Origin: Leucogyrophana mollusca
Taxonomy: Eukaryota; Basidiomycota; Agaricomycetes; Boletales
Direction of reading: 5' to 3'
Assembly: GCA_021014945.1 (NCBI GenBank)
Contig: MU266341.1
Coordinates: 62,001-126,000 of the forward strand
DNA: 64,000 bases
Positions within the stretch are counted from its first letter, which is position 1. Each line of letters starts with the position of its first letter. Of this stretch, positions 10,753 through 22,950 are shown in pieces. The position numbers and the translations under genes were made by a program. The notes under the pieces are model-generated. The model saw nothing but the letters and a program-made list of their open reading frames with translations, did no database searches and had not been told where the DNA came from.

Positions 10753-13700
10753 ATGCGTCTGCTGCGCTCTGTGGTCTTGACCCTTACAGCGCTTTCTTCT
10801 TACTCATTTGCGCAGGAAGCAAGCCCAGACGACGTCCCCAAGCAGAAATATAACTATCAGGTAAGCGACGTCGCGCCGTCAGGCTTGAACGTTTCGATCA
10901 TTCATGAATCCCCATCCAGAGCGATGTTGCACGTCTTCGCAAGATAGTGATCAACAGGTCTGTCTGCTTTCTTTGCGAAGACTGTGGACTTATGCTCACC
11001 GACCCATTAGTCTTTACTCCAATAGGTACTGCCTCTTCATGCCTTGGTCCTCAGTTTGCTCACCGTTTGCCCTAGAGATGTTTTCCTTCGTGAACTTATT
11101 TCAAATGCCAATGATGCAATTGAGAAGCTTCGTCTGACTTCTCTTACCGACAAGAGTGCATGGGATGGCGCTTCACCTCTCAATGTTACCATCAAAGCAG
11201 AGAAGAATCCGGAAGGAAAGGGGGGCCGCATTATAATTACAGGTATGCACAGCAGGTGAGCATCATGGGCAGGCTGGCTTACGACTCTTGCAGACACTGG
11301 TATCGGAATGAGTCCTGAAGAGCTGACGAACAATCTGGTACGCACTCATCACGATGACCTCCTAGGTTGCTCGCTCATATAACGTACCCTCTTCAGGGTA
11401 CTTTGGCAAAATCAGGGACCTCTGATTTTCTCGCAAGAGCAGAAGGGCAGGATCCCGCAGGTGCCGGAAACGGTAACCTCATTGGCGCATTCGGTCTCGG
11501 ATTCTACAGCAGGCTTGTCATTTCCTGCAGTTTCGCGTTACATCAATACTTACGCCTCGGAGCAGCTTCCTCGTCGCTGACAAAGTTCTCGTTGCATCTG
11601 TGCCTCCCAAGTCCGACAAGAACCCCAGTCCTGTACAACACGTTTTCAGCTCTTCCGCTGAGGAAGGTTCGTTTGAAATATACCCCGACCCACGTGGAAA
11701 TACCCTTGGCCACGGAACGGAGATAACGCTCGTTATGAAAGACGATGCCTCTCAGTACTTGGCAACTTCTAATCTGATTAAACTTGTGTAAGTGTTGTCG
11801 GCATTTTTCTGTACGGAATCTAACGAGAATTCAGGAACACGCACTCTTCATTCGCAACTGCTTTCCCAATTTACATTTGGTCAGAGACGGAAGAAGAAGT
11901 GCCAGTTGCTGACGAGGAAGATGCTCTTAACAATCTCGAGTCCGAAACTTCCGAAGGCTCCGATGAGGACGAGGCTGTCGTAGAAGAAGAGAAAGAGACA
12001 AAGAAGCCTGAGCCCAAGACGCATAAGATCACTGTCGGTAAATGGGAGCATCTGAACTCTCAGCCCCCTCTCTGGATGCGGTGAGTCACTTTCCCTTGCA
12101 ATTAAAGGGCGAGTGTTCATCTCCGTACCAGTGACCCCAAGACTGTCTCGGACGAGGAATATAGCCTGCTCTATCAAGCTACTTTCAAGGACTACAAGGA
12201 ACCCCTCGCATGGCACCATTTCACTGGTGATTCCGGGTCCGGTGTCTCTTTCCGCGCTATTGTCTATATACCTTCGCGACTGTGAGTGGTTATAGCCGCC
12301 CCCGCTACCTCGGACGTGTTTGACAGTCCCATCAGCGAGGATGAGTTCTTTTCCAAGCCCCTCTATTCCAGCACTAAAGACGTCAGGCTATTGGTGAAAC
12401 ATGTATTCATCACATCGGATCTTGGCGAGTATGCCTTACCAAAGTGGGCGAGTTGGGTTAAAGTCATCATTGACGGTACGCTTCTTCCGTAAATAAAGTG
12501 TCTGCGAGGTTCAAACGAATGATGCGATCTAGCGGATGATCTCCCCCTGAACGTCTCTCGCGAGACGCTCCAGTCCAGCGCATTCCTTAAACAGATACGA
12601 CAAATTGTCATCCGCCGTCTCATTCAGCTCTTCACTCGCATCGCCAAAGAGGATGAAGCAAAGTTTGCCGAGATACAAAAGATCTATGGAACAGTGTTCA
12701 AGCTCGCTGCATCGGAGGACAGCAAGAACCGCGAGAAACTCGCGGCTCTAGTGCGCTTTAACACGAACCAGAGGAATGCTACGTCTTTTGACAACGTTAG
12801 TGACCATGCGGTATCCGTGCAATTTTGGCTGATCCGGCTTCTGTATATAGTACCTTGAAAACAAAAGGCAAGGGCAGAAGCAGGTATGTCATCAATGTAT
12901 GACCTCCTGCCACGCAAAGTTGACCTCGGCCAATAGATCTTCTACCTCGCCGATATGGGAAAGTCTGTCGAACACCTCTCCCAAAGCGTATTTGTCGAGA
13001 AGCTACACGCCAGAGGATATGAAGTTCTCCTTCTCAACGAGCCACTAGACGAAATCCTGCTTCAGACCTTGCGAAACTGGAAGTGAGTACTTTTCATTAC
13101 GTGACTGAAGTCCCGAACTGAGTGTCACAAACGTACAGGGGCGTACCGTTCCAGGATGTGGCGAAGGCTGGACTGCAGTTTGGTGATGAAGGTTTGTGCC
13201 TTTGCGATTGTCTTGACTCTCGCTTTCATGAGTTTTTTCCTGTGCAGAAATCGATGGAGGGAAGGAGGCCCTGGAAGAGCTCAAAGAGGAATATGCGCCT
13301 CTTCTTGAGTGGCTCAAAGCCCAAGCCGGTGATGTAGTCCGAGATGGTACGTCCCTGAGTAACTGTTATAGTAAATCTGGAATTTTGAGATATTCGGTCA
13401 GTTGTACTCTCGGACAGACTTGTGACGAGCCCGTGTGCTGTTGTAGCGGACAGTATGGGATTCACCGCGAACGTCCAGAAGCTTATGAGTGCGACGGGTC
13501 GTCCGAATCAGAACGACGCAATGCAGGAGTTTATGAAGAAGCAAAAGGTTTTAGAGATCAACCCCCGTTCGCCATTGATCGAGGGTATGCTTCACCACGT
13601 CCAGCAGCTGTTGGCCGATGGCGAGGGTAAGGATGTGGAGGCTGAAGATGAGCTCAGGGAGGTAGCATCCATCCTGATTGACGGTGCTCTTGTTCGCTCT

Positions 13701-14020
13701 GGATTCGAGGTATCGGACTCGAACAAGTAAGTGTGCACGTCTGCGGATCTGGGAGGAGCTGATAGTGGATCGTAAACAGGTTTTTGACTCGTGTGGACCG
13801 GGTTCTGAGGCGGTCATTGGGCGTATCAGAGACAGCACCCACGGACAGCACCGTAAAGCCTGCACCCCCCGTCGACCCTGAGCTTCCCGCGGAGCCACTG
13901 GAGGACGGTGAAGAGAAGATGTTCTTCAACCTCCCAGATGAGATGAAAGAGGCGCCGTTCAAGATCGAGGACATTGAAGAGATCGATGAGGAGGGCAATG
14001 TAGTGCATGACGAGCTGTGA
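10753..14020 (+). CDS. Endoplasmic reticulum Hsp90 (GRP94/endoplasmin-like)
   Basis: The N-terminus MRLLRSVVLTLTALSSYSFA is a clear signal peptide and the C-terminus ends ...EGNVVHDEL, an ER-retrieval signal. Between them lie the Hsp90 GHKL ATPase motifs (VFLRELISNANDAIEKLRL with the catalytic Glu, DTGIGMSPEEL, GTLAKSGTSDF, GAFGLGFYSSFLVADK), an acidic charged linker (residues coded at about 11890-12010), and the middle domain with LPLNVSRETLQ carrying the conserved ATPase Arg. A C-terminal dimerisation domain follows. Reading it needs about a dozen introns, including a 15-base exon at 11011-11025 and a GC-AG intron at 11513-11565. GRP94 folds secreted and membrane clients in the ER lumen. 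Hsp90 of this compartment is usually stated to be absent from fungi. The two upstream TGACGTG elements suggest control by the unfolded protein response. The identity as Hsp90 is certain; the ER location rests on both terminal signals. Confidence 0.94.
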
Positions 14021-14291
14021 TTTACATACAATTACATTGGGATTTTGGTGCCGTACAAATTGATGATAGGTTCAAATGCAGGGGGGATATTGCGAGGCTG
14101 AGGACTTCGGAGGTTCCACGTGGTCGAGGATATAAAGATAGCCATTGCGGCAGTGATGGAAAGCTGTTTCCTAGCATTATTCTGCTTTCAGGCAATGACT
14201 CCCATATACCAGCTCTCAATCTACATTTTTGTCTGCTAGCAATCCAGTCCTTCAGCGCTAATTCACCTTTCACTTTTCATCACAATACCCA
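14021..14291. other. Intergenic spacer
   Basis: The gap between the Hsp90 stop and the next start codon holds the 3' flank of one gene and the promoter of the next. A CACGTG E-box lies near 14117. Nothing else is recognised. Confidence 0.5.
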
Positions 14292-17200
14292 ATGGCTGCC
14301 GCACCCTTTTCCCGCCTCCAGCTGGCAGCGGCTCTACTAGGTGAGTGGTGTGACCGGTCTTCTGTCGCGAACATCATTTCACATCCGCTGCAGAATATGA
14401 CAATGACCCTACCGATCCCGATGCTCCCTTTCGTTCCGCGCACGAAAGCGCCATATTTGCTCACCTTCGTCGCACCCAGGACCCACGTCCTGGAGGTCTC
14501 ACACATTCCCGCAAGAGTACAGATTACCTTGGGGTGTCGGTCCCAAGCGAGGCTGGAAGTGTCAACGGCAGAAATTCTACCGCTGGACAGAGAAGGTCTC
14601 GGGGCTCAATTGATGCTCTTCGCAACCCATTCGGCGCTGCCGACGAAGATGAAGAAGAGGAACACCACGAGGAGGCGCCAGAGGTAGATCTCGCATCGTG
14701 GGGACTCGAGGACTTTATTGCGAAAGACAAGGGCAAGGGCAAAGGGAAGGCCAAAGCCAAATCGGAAATTCTCCCCAATCCCCATCCCGTGTCCTCCTTC
14801 CGGAACACTCGCAGTGTTCAAGATGACGGCCCGCGCGGAAGAGCTGCGAGGTCAATGAGCGTTGGTACCTTGAATGATTTTGGCGCGGGTGGTGCTTTTT
14901 TGGACTCCCGAGAGGATGAGATACGAGGACGCGTCTCCATTGACTTGGATCAGTTGCAGTCACCGCAGCGCCCATTACAACGCCGTCGCGCCTCGTCACA
15001 CGCTTTGATTGAAACGCTCCCTGTTACACCTCCACTTCATTCGGTACCTTTTCCAACAGGTTCAGTGCGCTCCGCGTCTCCTTCGGCGGACGAAATTCTG
15101 AGACCAGGGTCTCGCGGATCTCGTCTGGACTTGCAAGGAGCGCACGGACGGAGTTACTCCAGCGCTAGCTTGGGCTCTAAGATGATGCTCAACTCTAGCA
15201 ACGACGAGGGCGCTGGCCAGTTCGCTGTCAGACCATCCTCACCTGACCGCGCATCTCGTTTTGATCCGAAGGCCCATCGCGGGCGGACGATGTCCAATGG
15301 GACAATGGCGACACAAAACATGCTCGCGGAAGAGAATCCGTTCGCTGTAAAGCCACCTTCACCGTCCCGCTCATCGCGGTTTGACCCTAAAGCTCGTGGT
15401 CGTGCTGTATCTGTTACCTCCATGGGTACACGGGTATTAATCGACAACGACTTTGAGTCTGAGATGCGACGGGATCGCCCTTACTCTACCGTGGAATTAC
15501 TTAGACCCAAGGTCCTTGTTATGCCTAGTCCCTTGCAGAGTGTTGGCCTTGCTCCTCCACCTCCCTCAACTGAGAGACCGAGAAGTGGGTTCCAGTTGTC
15601 GTCCGATGGACCTCCCTTACCTCCTGGTGCACGCACGGCACCGCGCTCATCGACACACTTCTCTTCATACGACTCTTCAACTGCTCCTGTTGCTTCCAAC
15701 TCATTCACGCCTAATCCGCGATCCAGCCTCACTTTATCCCAGCTAGCGTTCCGGAACACCCTTGTGGTTGGAGGTCAGAGGGATGTTGCCTACGCTGACA
15801 TCGATCGTGCTCTCCCCCGTGCCGCGAACGAGGGAGAACAAGCACAATTTGAGATTCCCGAAGAAAAACCCGAATCGATCGCACCCGCCTCCATTGCTGT
15901 ACCCCGTGCACCACCTCCCACGGAAGCTGAAATAATTGAACCAAAACGTCCAGCGGGTAAGCTCTACGGACGGAGTCTCATCGACAACCTCGAGCAACGC
16001 AAGGCAAATATGAGGCAGAAACAGCGGTGCGTTGAGGTCTTCTTGTTAAGTGGCCGCCTTCTCATATCATTCGCAGGGCCTTTGGTGGCGATGATCGTCC
16101 GTCCATGATGGTTCGCGGTCAGATTAGGCGATCAAGCACCTTTATCGACCCAGAATCGCTCCAGCGGCCCACCTCGCAGAACCTCGATGCTATGGGCTCT
16201 GGGTCACTGGGGAGGAGAAACTCGGCAAATGCCAAACCACTGCTTGACATGAATGGAGAGCGACCGCCTACGACAGTGGGTATGCCAAGGGATACCCAGA
16301 TGTCGAAGAGCCGCTCTGTGTTTGGGGTTGATACATTATGGGACAGTGAGATGGCAAAGCTCAAGGAGATTGAGGCACAGGAGAAACTCGACGCTGAGGA
16401 ACGCCAGAGACGGGAAGCAGATGAAGAGGAGCGACGGCGGAAAAAGAAGAAGGGGAAATCTAAAGGCAAAAGTGCCGGCGAACCTCCAGCTTCACAAGCA
16501 AGTCCACCGCCGGACTCCATATCCGAGTCGAGAGTCAGCGAAGCACCTCCCACCTTACCCGCCATACAGAAACCTATACTTCGGAGGCCCCCTGTTGTCG
16601 ATGACGATGAAAGCGAGAGTGAAAGTGAAGCCAGCCACGTATCAGGAGAGGTTCCTGCTCGTCGTGGTGCTGCCGAAACAGCGGCCGAGCGTTGGGTGGC
16701 TGAATCATCCGAGGAGGAAGATAGTGGACCGCGACGGACAACTGGGGTCGGCTTGAGATATCCTTCTAGGGGGAGGTCGAGCGCTACGCAAGGCTCCCAG
16801 ATTCCAGATGAAGACAGTGAAGAGGATTTGCCACTTGCGGCAGCTGCAGAGCGTGTCGCCAAACGGGCCACACAACTTCCGCCCTTCACACACGGCGCGG
16901 ATGACGAAGACGAGGACAAGCCCTTGTCCGTTGTCCTCAACAAGGCCAAGTTAACCTTGCCCACCGTAGACTTTGACAATTTGTCGAACCGCAAGTCTGG
17001 TGAAGACGACGACGAGGATGACGAACAGCCACTTGGCCTTCGCGCATCGCGACTGCCGTTAGCGTCTCAGACCTCCCTTGCCTTCGCCGGGGGTGAAGAC
17101 GACGATGATAAGCCACTGGCATTCCATCCAGAACAGCAGCGGCGGACACAGTATCAGATGCTTGCACAGGTCCAGCAACAACAACAGCAGATGATGATGC

Positions 17201-17400
17201 AGGCACAAATGCAGCAGAGTATGTTCTTCGGTGGGCCCGCAATGATGGGTTCTGGTTTCTTCGGCCCCCCCATGGCTCCACCCCCGATGATGATGGCTCC
17301 GCCTCCACCGATGCCTTCGCCGCCTCCACCACAAGATGCCAACAAATTTGGTCGTGTGGACAGATGGCGACGTGACGTCGCTGTAGAAGGCGAACCTTGA
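14292..17400 (+). CDS. Unrecognised Ser/Pro- and charge-rich protein with poly-Gln and Met/Pro-rich C-terminus
   Basis: Three exons: 14292-14340, 14394-16026 and 16077-17400, joined by GT-AG introns that keep one frame. The product is about 1,000 residues. It starts MAAAPFSRLQLAAALLEYDN and contains an acidic patch followed by a KGKGKGKAKAK basic run and two related repeats of the form NPFAVKPPSPSRSSRFDPKA (near 15220-15260 and 15340-15400). A K/E/R-rich helical segment comes next (LDAEERQRREADEEERRRKK), then clusters of Asp/Glu, a Gln run at 17170-17190, and Met/Pro/Gly-rich sequence before the end KFGRVDRWRRDVAVEGEP. I do not recognise a domain. The short motifs EVDLASWGLEDFI, LYGRSLIDNLEQRKA and SRSVFGVDTLWDSEM look conserved in character and are the best search handles. 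A long open frame on the opposite strand is a shadow. Confidence 0.8.
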
Positions 17401-17748
17401 TGTGCTGATTGCTTTGGGATTTTCTCGTATTTTTTTTTTTGGCTTAGCGGCTTTGTTCGGACACTCACTCACTCATGGACATTCGTTGACGTTTTCTAGA
17501 ATCATAAGTCACTCCTTTAATGTCCCTTGCATACAGAAATACATCGGTATTGTCGAGATGAAACGTCCTGATAGATCTACTCGAGAGATACCGCGAAACA
17601 ATGCAAGACGGATCCATGGATGGTGGTATCTATTAAGGATTGTGGGGTTACAGTAATTTGGCGTTGAGGAACGAGGGGGTGGATGAGTATGAGAATTGCG
17701 AAGAACACGACAAAGTGAGCCAGTCAAAATAAACAAGGAAACATGAGA
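17401..17748. other. Convergent intergenic spacer
   Basis: This gap lies between two convergent stop codons and holds their 3' untranslated sequence, including a T-rich run at about 17430-17440. No gene is visible. Confidence 0.5.
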
Positions 17749-20700
17749 TCATGATGGATTCGTGATCCATAATCTGCGCTTCGGCACTGTGACGATAGAG
17801 ACCTCCCGCCTTCCCATCTCCTCTTCAATTCTCCTCTGTCTCGTCTCCTCGTCTACATCCTCGTCGTCGTCGTCAGTCTCCACACTGCGAGGACCGCCGT
17901 GTGACGTGGAGACATCATCGTGCCCAGCAGGACGATAGGGGGGTTGGTGGAGGTAGGGTCCTCGGGTATCGGTGGGGAAAGGATACTGCTCATTCCCCAC
18001 CATAGAAAGGGGGCGAGAGGTAGGAGTCCCCGGAGAGCCTGCCGGCGGAGGGGGTTGTGCACGGAGGCGTGCGATCAAGGCGGTGAGGATGGATTTTCTT
18101 GGACGGCCATTCCAAGCGAGAGCAAATAGAGAACAGTAGAAAAGGACGGTCCATAGCAGGAATACAGCAAAAAGCGCTTTTGTGGCGCGATACCAAAGGG
18201 CGGCGAGAGATAGAATGCACAATGCGAGGACAAGGGCGTGGAATAGAATACGCAAACATGTTTCAAAGGGTTGAGGAATTTCGTAAATAGCGCGGGGGAA
18301 ATTGGCGTGGGGCACAAGGGCGCGAGTGCTTAATACGTCTATCGTGGGAGGCGTGGAGCTGCTGGAGAATCCGTTGGCCCTGTTACCTTGGTGGACCGCA
18401 TAATCGAGTTCATTCTGTATGATATAAGGTCAACAGGGCTCCTATGAGAAAAATAATTGAGCTTACCACTGCGTTGAGACTGCGACGGCGATCAAGCCAG
18501 TCGACGTCTCCTAGGCTCCTGGGAGCTACAGGGACGCGCTGGTATACGTCCATGCTAGGGTGCGCAAGTCCTTGCGAGCTCGCTCGGCGAGTGCGTGCGG
18601 GGCGATTGACGACCTCGAAAGCTCTCTGTGGTCCAGCTGAGTGCACAGACTCGCTATCCGTCGATGCTCTCCCTTCCCGGCTTGAGCGACCAAGCCAAAA
18701 GCTCGACCCTCCCCATGAATGCAGGCGAGCACGAGGTGACGAGGGGGATGCGGGAGGATACTCCGTCCGCTGAGCGGCAGTGTACGCTGCCAGCTTTTCC
18801 GCAGTATCCGTGGAGTTGGCACGGGAAGCGGGGGGCTCGGAGTGATCAACGATTACTTTTGGAGGTCGGTTGGAAGATGTTGCACAGAAGGACAGTATAT
18901 ATAGGAATGGCACGAGTGCGTATAGCCCGACGATTAGCGCAAGTCCAGCGACACCATGACCTGTGCGCAGTATGGTGCCCGATGGCGCACGTTTGAACAT
19001 GGTCATCGTGGAGCTGATGGACGTGAATGAGGAGATTAATCCCCCGATGCCAGCGCCATACGCAGCAAGTGCGACAAGTCCAGATAGGTACAACAGGGCC
19101 ATATTGCGATCCACCGGGCGACTGGCCTGCGCTGAAGGCAGCGCCACGCGACTCAAGAGGATAGCGGGAAGCAGGAGAGCGATGGATAGTGGAGCCAGGA
19201 GTTTATGAGCGAATGAAACGTCGTAGGTCTGGAAAGACTCTTGGCTGGGAGCGGTCGAGGTTGCGGACGGAGCAGTAGCGGTTGGTGTCATGAGCTCCAC
19301 TGCGCACTGGGTCATGTACTGAATTGTAACTCCAGCTCCGTTGGCATTGACACCGGTCTGAAGGTCACCGTCTGGAGCACCCCAAGAGCCGTTGGACGAA
19401 GAGATTGAGCCATTGTAAGCTCGTAAAATCCAAACTTCGTTGAGATAGGTTCCAGATTCGTCTTTCCCCCCGAAGACAATGGTGTCTGAAGCGATGGCCC
19501 TATCGTCGCCCACGAGAGCTGTGGCAAACGATAGCGCCACAGCGCCTTCGCGAGGGCTTGGGAAGGCAGGGATACCTGTGGTGCCGGGGTCACCTGCTGG
19601 CAGTATTCTGCTCCACGAACCCGTCTCAATATCGAGAACTGCTACTTCTCCTTTCTGAAGGCCGCCTTGATCGTCCCAGAATGACGAGTTGAACGTTCCG
19701 AGGAGGAGGAAAACTTGGGTCGAGTAGGCCGCCGCTGGATAGCTGCAGAAATTCGGGGCAAGAGCTCCGCCGTACCTTGGGACGGGACAAGCAGGCGGAG
19801 AAATTTCGGCTGAAGATGCGGAATTCATGACATACGAACTTCCTTCGGCACAAGATTCGCTGGTGTCATCGGTTGTGTTGCAACCACTGACCGAAACTAT
19901 GCTCGAGGAAAGGACGGTCGATGCCTGGTCCACGCTATACCCGCCGGATCCGACAGTTTTGATCGGTGCATTGGTCCAAGTCCCGTAGAGATTGTTTGTC
20001 GCCAAATTTGCAGATATAGTTCCTGACATACTGAGTTCCCAAACATCCGACAGAGGAAACATGGAAGTTCCGTCGGTACCCCCGGACATGTAAAATGTGG
20101 TGTTTGTGGAAGAGGTATCGGCAGGAATACGATAATCGCGACCACCGGATGCACTCCATCTTGCAGGCGGACCTGTACCTGACAGCTGGACTGCGGACCA
20201 GAATTGATCTTGGTAATCGAATTCCTAAACCAACATTCAGCATGCAGCAGCGATGGGTCTCGTGATGATACAAACCCAAGCGTCCGATAAGGCTTCGCCA
20301 TTGGCGCCTTGGCCTCCGATGATGAGGTGAGCAGAGCGACTGTCAGAGTGTAAGACAACATGAAGAGAGGTGGGAGCATGAGAACGTACTAGCTTGATGA
20401 AAGATCCTCGCCGCCAACAGCCATTGACCTGGCGGGCGGGGATCCTTGTGGAAGGTTAGGAAGGGGAGCTGGAGTTGACCAAACTAGCGTAGCAAGGTTG
20501 AGCCTACAGGGCGTAAGCGATTAGGGCTATGATCAAAGAGGTGGCCGAGTACGGTACGCACAGAAAGGTCTGCTGTGTGGGGATTCCGCTGGAAGATTCG
20601 CCACCGAAGATGATCAACTGGCGGGTAGTATCGTCGTAGCCTATGGAAGCGTCCTTGAGCGGGGGTGCAGTTGCGCCTTGGAGGAGATTTGTGATATTGA

Positions 20701-20821
20701 GCCATTGGAGGGGAGGAACTGCCGTGTTTACAGAAATTTGCTGGGCATAAGTGTGAGAGAGATAAGTTAAGAGGACAAGGGCTGCATTTGAGACTGAAGC
20801 GAGACGAAAAGAGCTTGCCAT
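17749..20821 (-). CDS. Secreted kelch-repeat (galactose-oxidase-fold) protein with five C-terminal membrane segments
   Basis: The start at 20821 gives a signal peptide (MASSFRLASVSNAALVLLTY...YAQ). Kelch-type blades follow: IIFGGESSSG, an SMAVGGEDLSSS segment, a MSGGTDGTSMFPLSDVWEL blade and IVFGGKDESGTYLNEVW. Then come three hydrophobic helices (near 19210-19150, 19110-19030 and 18960-18870) with His residues at AHKLLAPL and TGHGVAGLAL, a long cytoplasmic Ser/Arg-rich loop, and two further helices coded at about 18290-18110 before an acidic Arg-rich tail ending RRLWITNPS. The layout is a lumenal or extracellular beta-propeller on a polytopic anchor. The three-helix part resembles the general pattern of cytochrome b561-type or Frp1-type segments, but this is only a hint. 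Function unknown; cell-surface or secretory-pathway location is inferred. Confidence 0.85.
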
Positions 20822-21261
20822 GCTCGACGTGGGCTGTCAGCGATATTCCAACGACGTCGCCAGTTGGGCGCTCAGAAAGAGCGGGCTCGTGCGTCTGAGA
20901 ACCAGGATTATGGACGTCGTAAAGGGCGTCAAGGCGTTGGGTCGCCGTGTCTGTCCAACCCGTGGATCGGCTGTACAAACATCCAACTCAAGGCAAATAC
21001 CCTTCGCGTGGCCAAAACACCAATCACAGCCGCTCTGGCCTGTGGCTCACGTTTCCCCGGCCTCGTCCTTTTCTCCCACAATGGCCTCAACATTCGCTCT
21101 CGATGGGAGAATATTCGCTCTTTTCGCATCTATCTCTGGCATTGCGCCCATGCGGTGCACTTATTCTCAGCCAAAAGGCTGCGCACTGGAATGTCCCACT
21201 CTAATTTTATCTCTCTCATCCAGAAGCTCTCATGCCACTGAGCTCACCATCTGAGCTCACA
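20822..21261. other. Upstream region of the kelch gene
   Basis: Open frames here show no recognisable protein. The stretch is best read as promoter and 5' flank of the minus-strand kelch gene. A 9-base direct repeat, TGAGCTCAC, occurs at 21239-21247 and 21252-21260. Confidence 0.4.
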
Positions 21262-22772
21262 TCGGGGCACAGATTGAGAGGAAAATAAAGGAGCATACTC
21301 CATGCTACCCTCTACCGTTCACCCGCCTCCATCAAGCGCAAGATTCGACCGTATCATTCACCTGGTCTAGACTTGAAATACCCATCACTGGACATACTCC
21401 TTACTCCTCATCATTCTAGATCGTGTGCTAAAGATTCACCGATCATGAGCGGCTGCTTCCTTCTCCCAAGGTGTTCCCCGCACATTGGGAGTCACTCCTG
21501 CCGCTGCTTCTTTACGCCTTGAGCAAGAGAACACTGTCATGGGCACCCGAATTATCCAAAAGGCGACGTTCCTGGAGAATATATTGCAAAGGTGCTCGTC
21601 CGTCACCTAGCTCACCTTATAGTATCCTGAATGGGCAGGACATTAGATCACTGCTCACAGGACACAAATAAACATACCTTGAGACCTACCCTCAGCTCGT
21701 ACACAAGGTTTTTTTCGGACGTGCGACGATACATCATTCCATGATGTGGTTGCCATGAACTCTCGAACCATCGTGGCACCGCAAAATTTTTAGTCAGTTC
21801 TTTTGTGCAGCGGGTCCTGCTAAGCACTCTGTAGCCAGCCGAGCAATGGCCTCGAACACTGACGTGAGGCATGTACTGCCACAGGCTGTGAGGAAGGCTG
21901 CACCCCCCAGCGGCACCACTCGCTCCGCATAGTCGAACTGATGTGTCGCAACCCGGTGTTATTGCTGGCGGCGATCGTGAACGTCCAGTCGAAAATATTT
22001 TTCGACTAAAGTGAAGAGGGCCCAACACATTCACGGCGCCAGAATTTTGTCTGCGGTGACAGAGAGCTGGCCCAACGGCTGTAGCCCGTATCGTACTTCA
22101 AGACGACGAAGTGCACACAAATCCCAGATTATCTCCCGAACCACCCGCGAAAGTGTTCGTAAAACCTGTTGCCAAAGGCTCTGCAAATCTGGACATAATT
22201 TATGCATCACTCAAACATCCGCGATTTTCAACCGGCCGTGCTCAATGCTACAAGAGCGGGAGGGGACACCGCATCACCATGGGCCAGTGTAGAACTTTAG
22301 TCGCTGAGCGCTGAGCTCTCAGCTCGGTTTGCGGTCGTTGAGGTGTATACCGCACTCCCCTTGATGCCTCGTGCATCATCGTGCTCGCATACACAGCTCC
22401 AAACATAGTTTGCTTACTATTGTTGGGGCGCCGCCTCGGTCGCCGATTATTCCAATGTCGCTCAGGCAAGCCACTGCTCGTACGCATCAACAATAATTGA
22501 TGGATCCTAGCGCACCTGTGAGATCAACAGCGATCCATCGAGCTCCTTCCGCTCGAGTCACTGAGAAGAACAAGGTATCGAAGGGAAGGAGTGGCGATTA
22601 CGGGAAGCTTCTTACCTAGCCGCCGGGATAAGCTTCTTTTCTGCCCTGGTGCGGAGCAATATGAGCGCTTACCGGTACGCCACTCTGAATGTTAAAGAAG
22701 TTCACTTTATTCGTCTCTGGCATGTTTACAAGAGAGGGTGACTTCTTCGTTTTACAGGATGGGTCCGTACTT

Positions 22773-22798
22773 GTCCTACGCTTAGGTCCTACGCTTAG
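22773..22798 (+). repeat. Perfect 13-base tandem duplication
   Basis: GTCCTACGCTTAG occurs twice in direct succession. It sits in the gene-poor region and looks like a recent slippage or end-joining product. No function is suggested. Confidence 0.8.
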
Positions 22799-22929
22799 AG
22801 CACCCTGTGGCCCAGTCAATGCTCTAGGTGGGTCACTGGAGGTGCTGTGGTCAAGCCTTCCATTGGTAAGACATCGCGGCAAAAAAAAAATGATTCCGTC
22901 ATATGGTCGTACCCGGAAGTGCTGAGTTG

Positions 22930-22950
22930 TGGGCGTATATTGGGCGTATA
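22930..22950 (+). repeat. Near-perfect tandem repeat of about 10 bases
   Basis: GGGCGTATATT is followed directly by GGGCGTATAA in the gene-poor region. Most likely simple local duplication. Confidence 0.6.

Noticed and set aside
16119..16994. 291-residue open frame on the minus strand
   Set aside because: It lies opposite the well-formed exon of the 14292-17400 gene. The Ser-rich composition mirrors the Asp/Glu codons of the other strand.
20820..21254. Plus-strand open frame starting next to the kelch gene
   Set aside because: No motif or splice continuation. It sits where the kelch promoter should be.
21648..22034. 128-residue minus-strand open frame in the gene-poor region
   Set aside because: Irregular composition, no motif and no exon partners.
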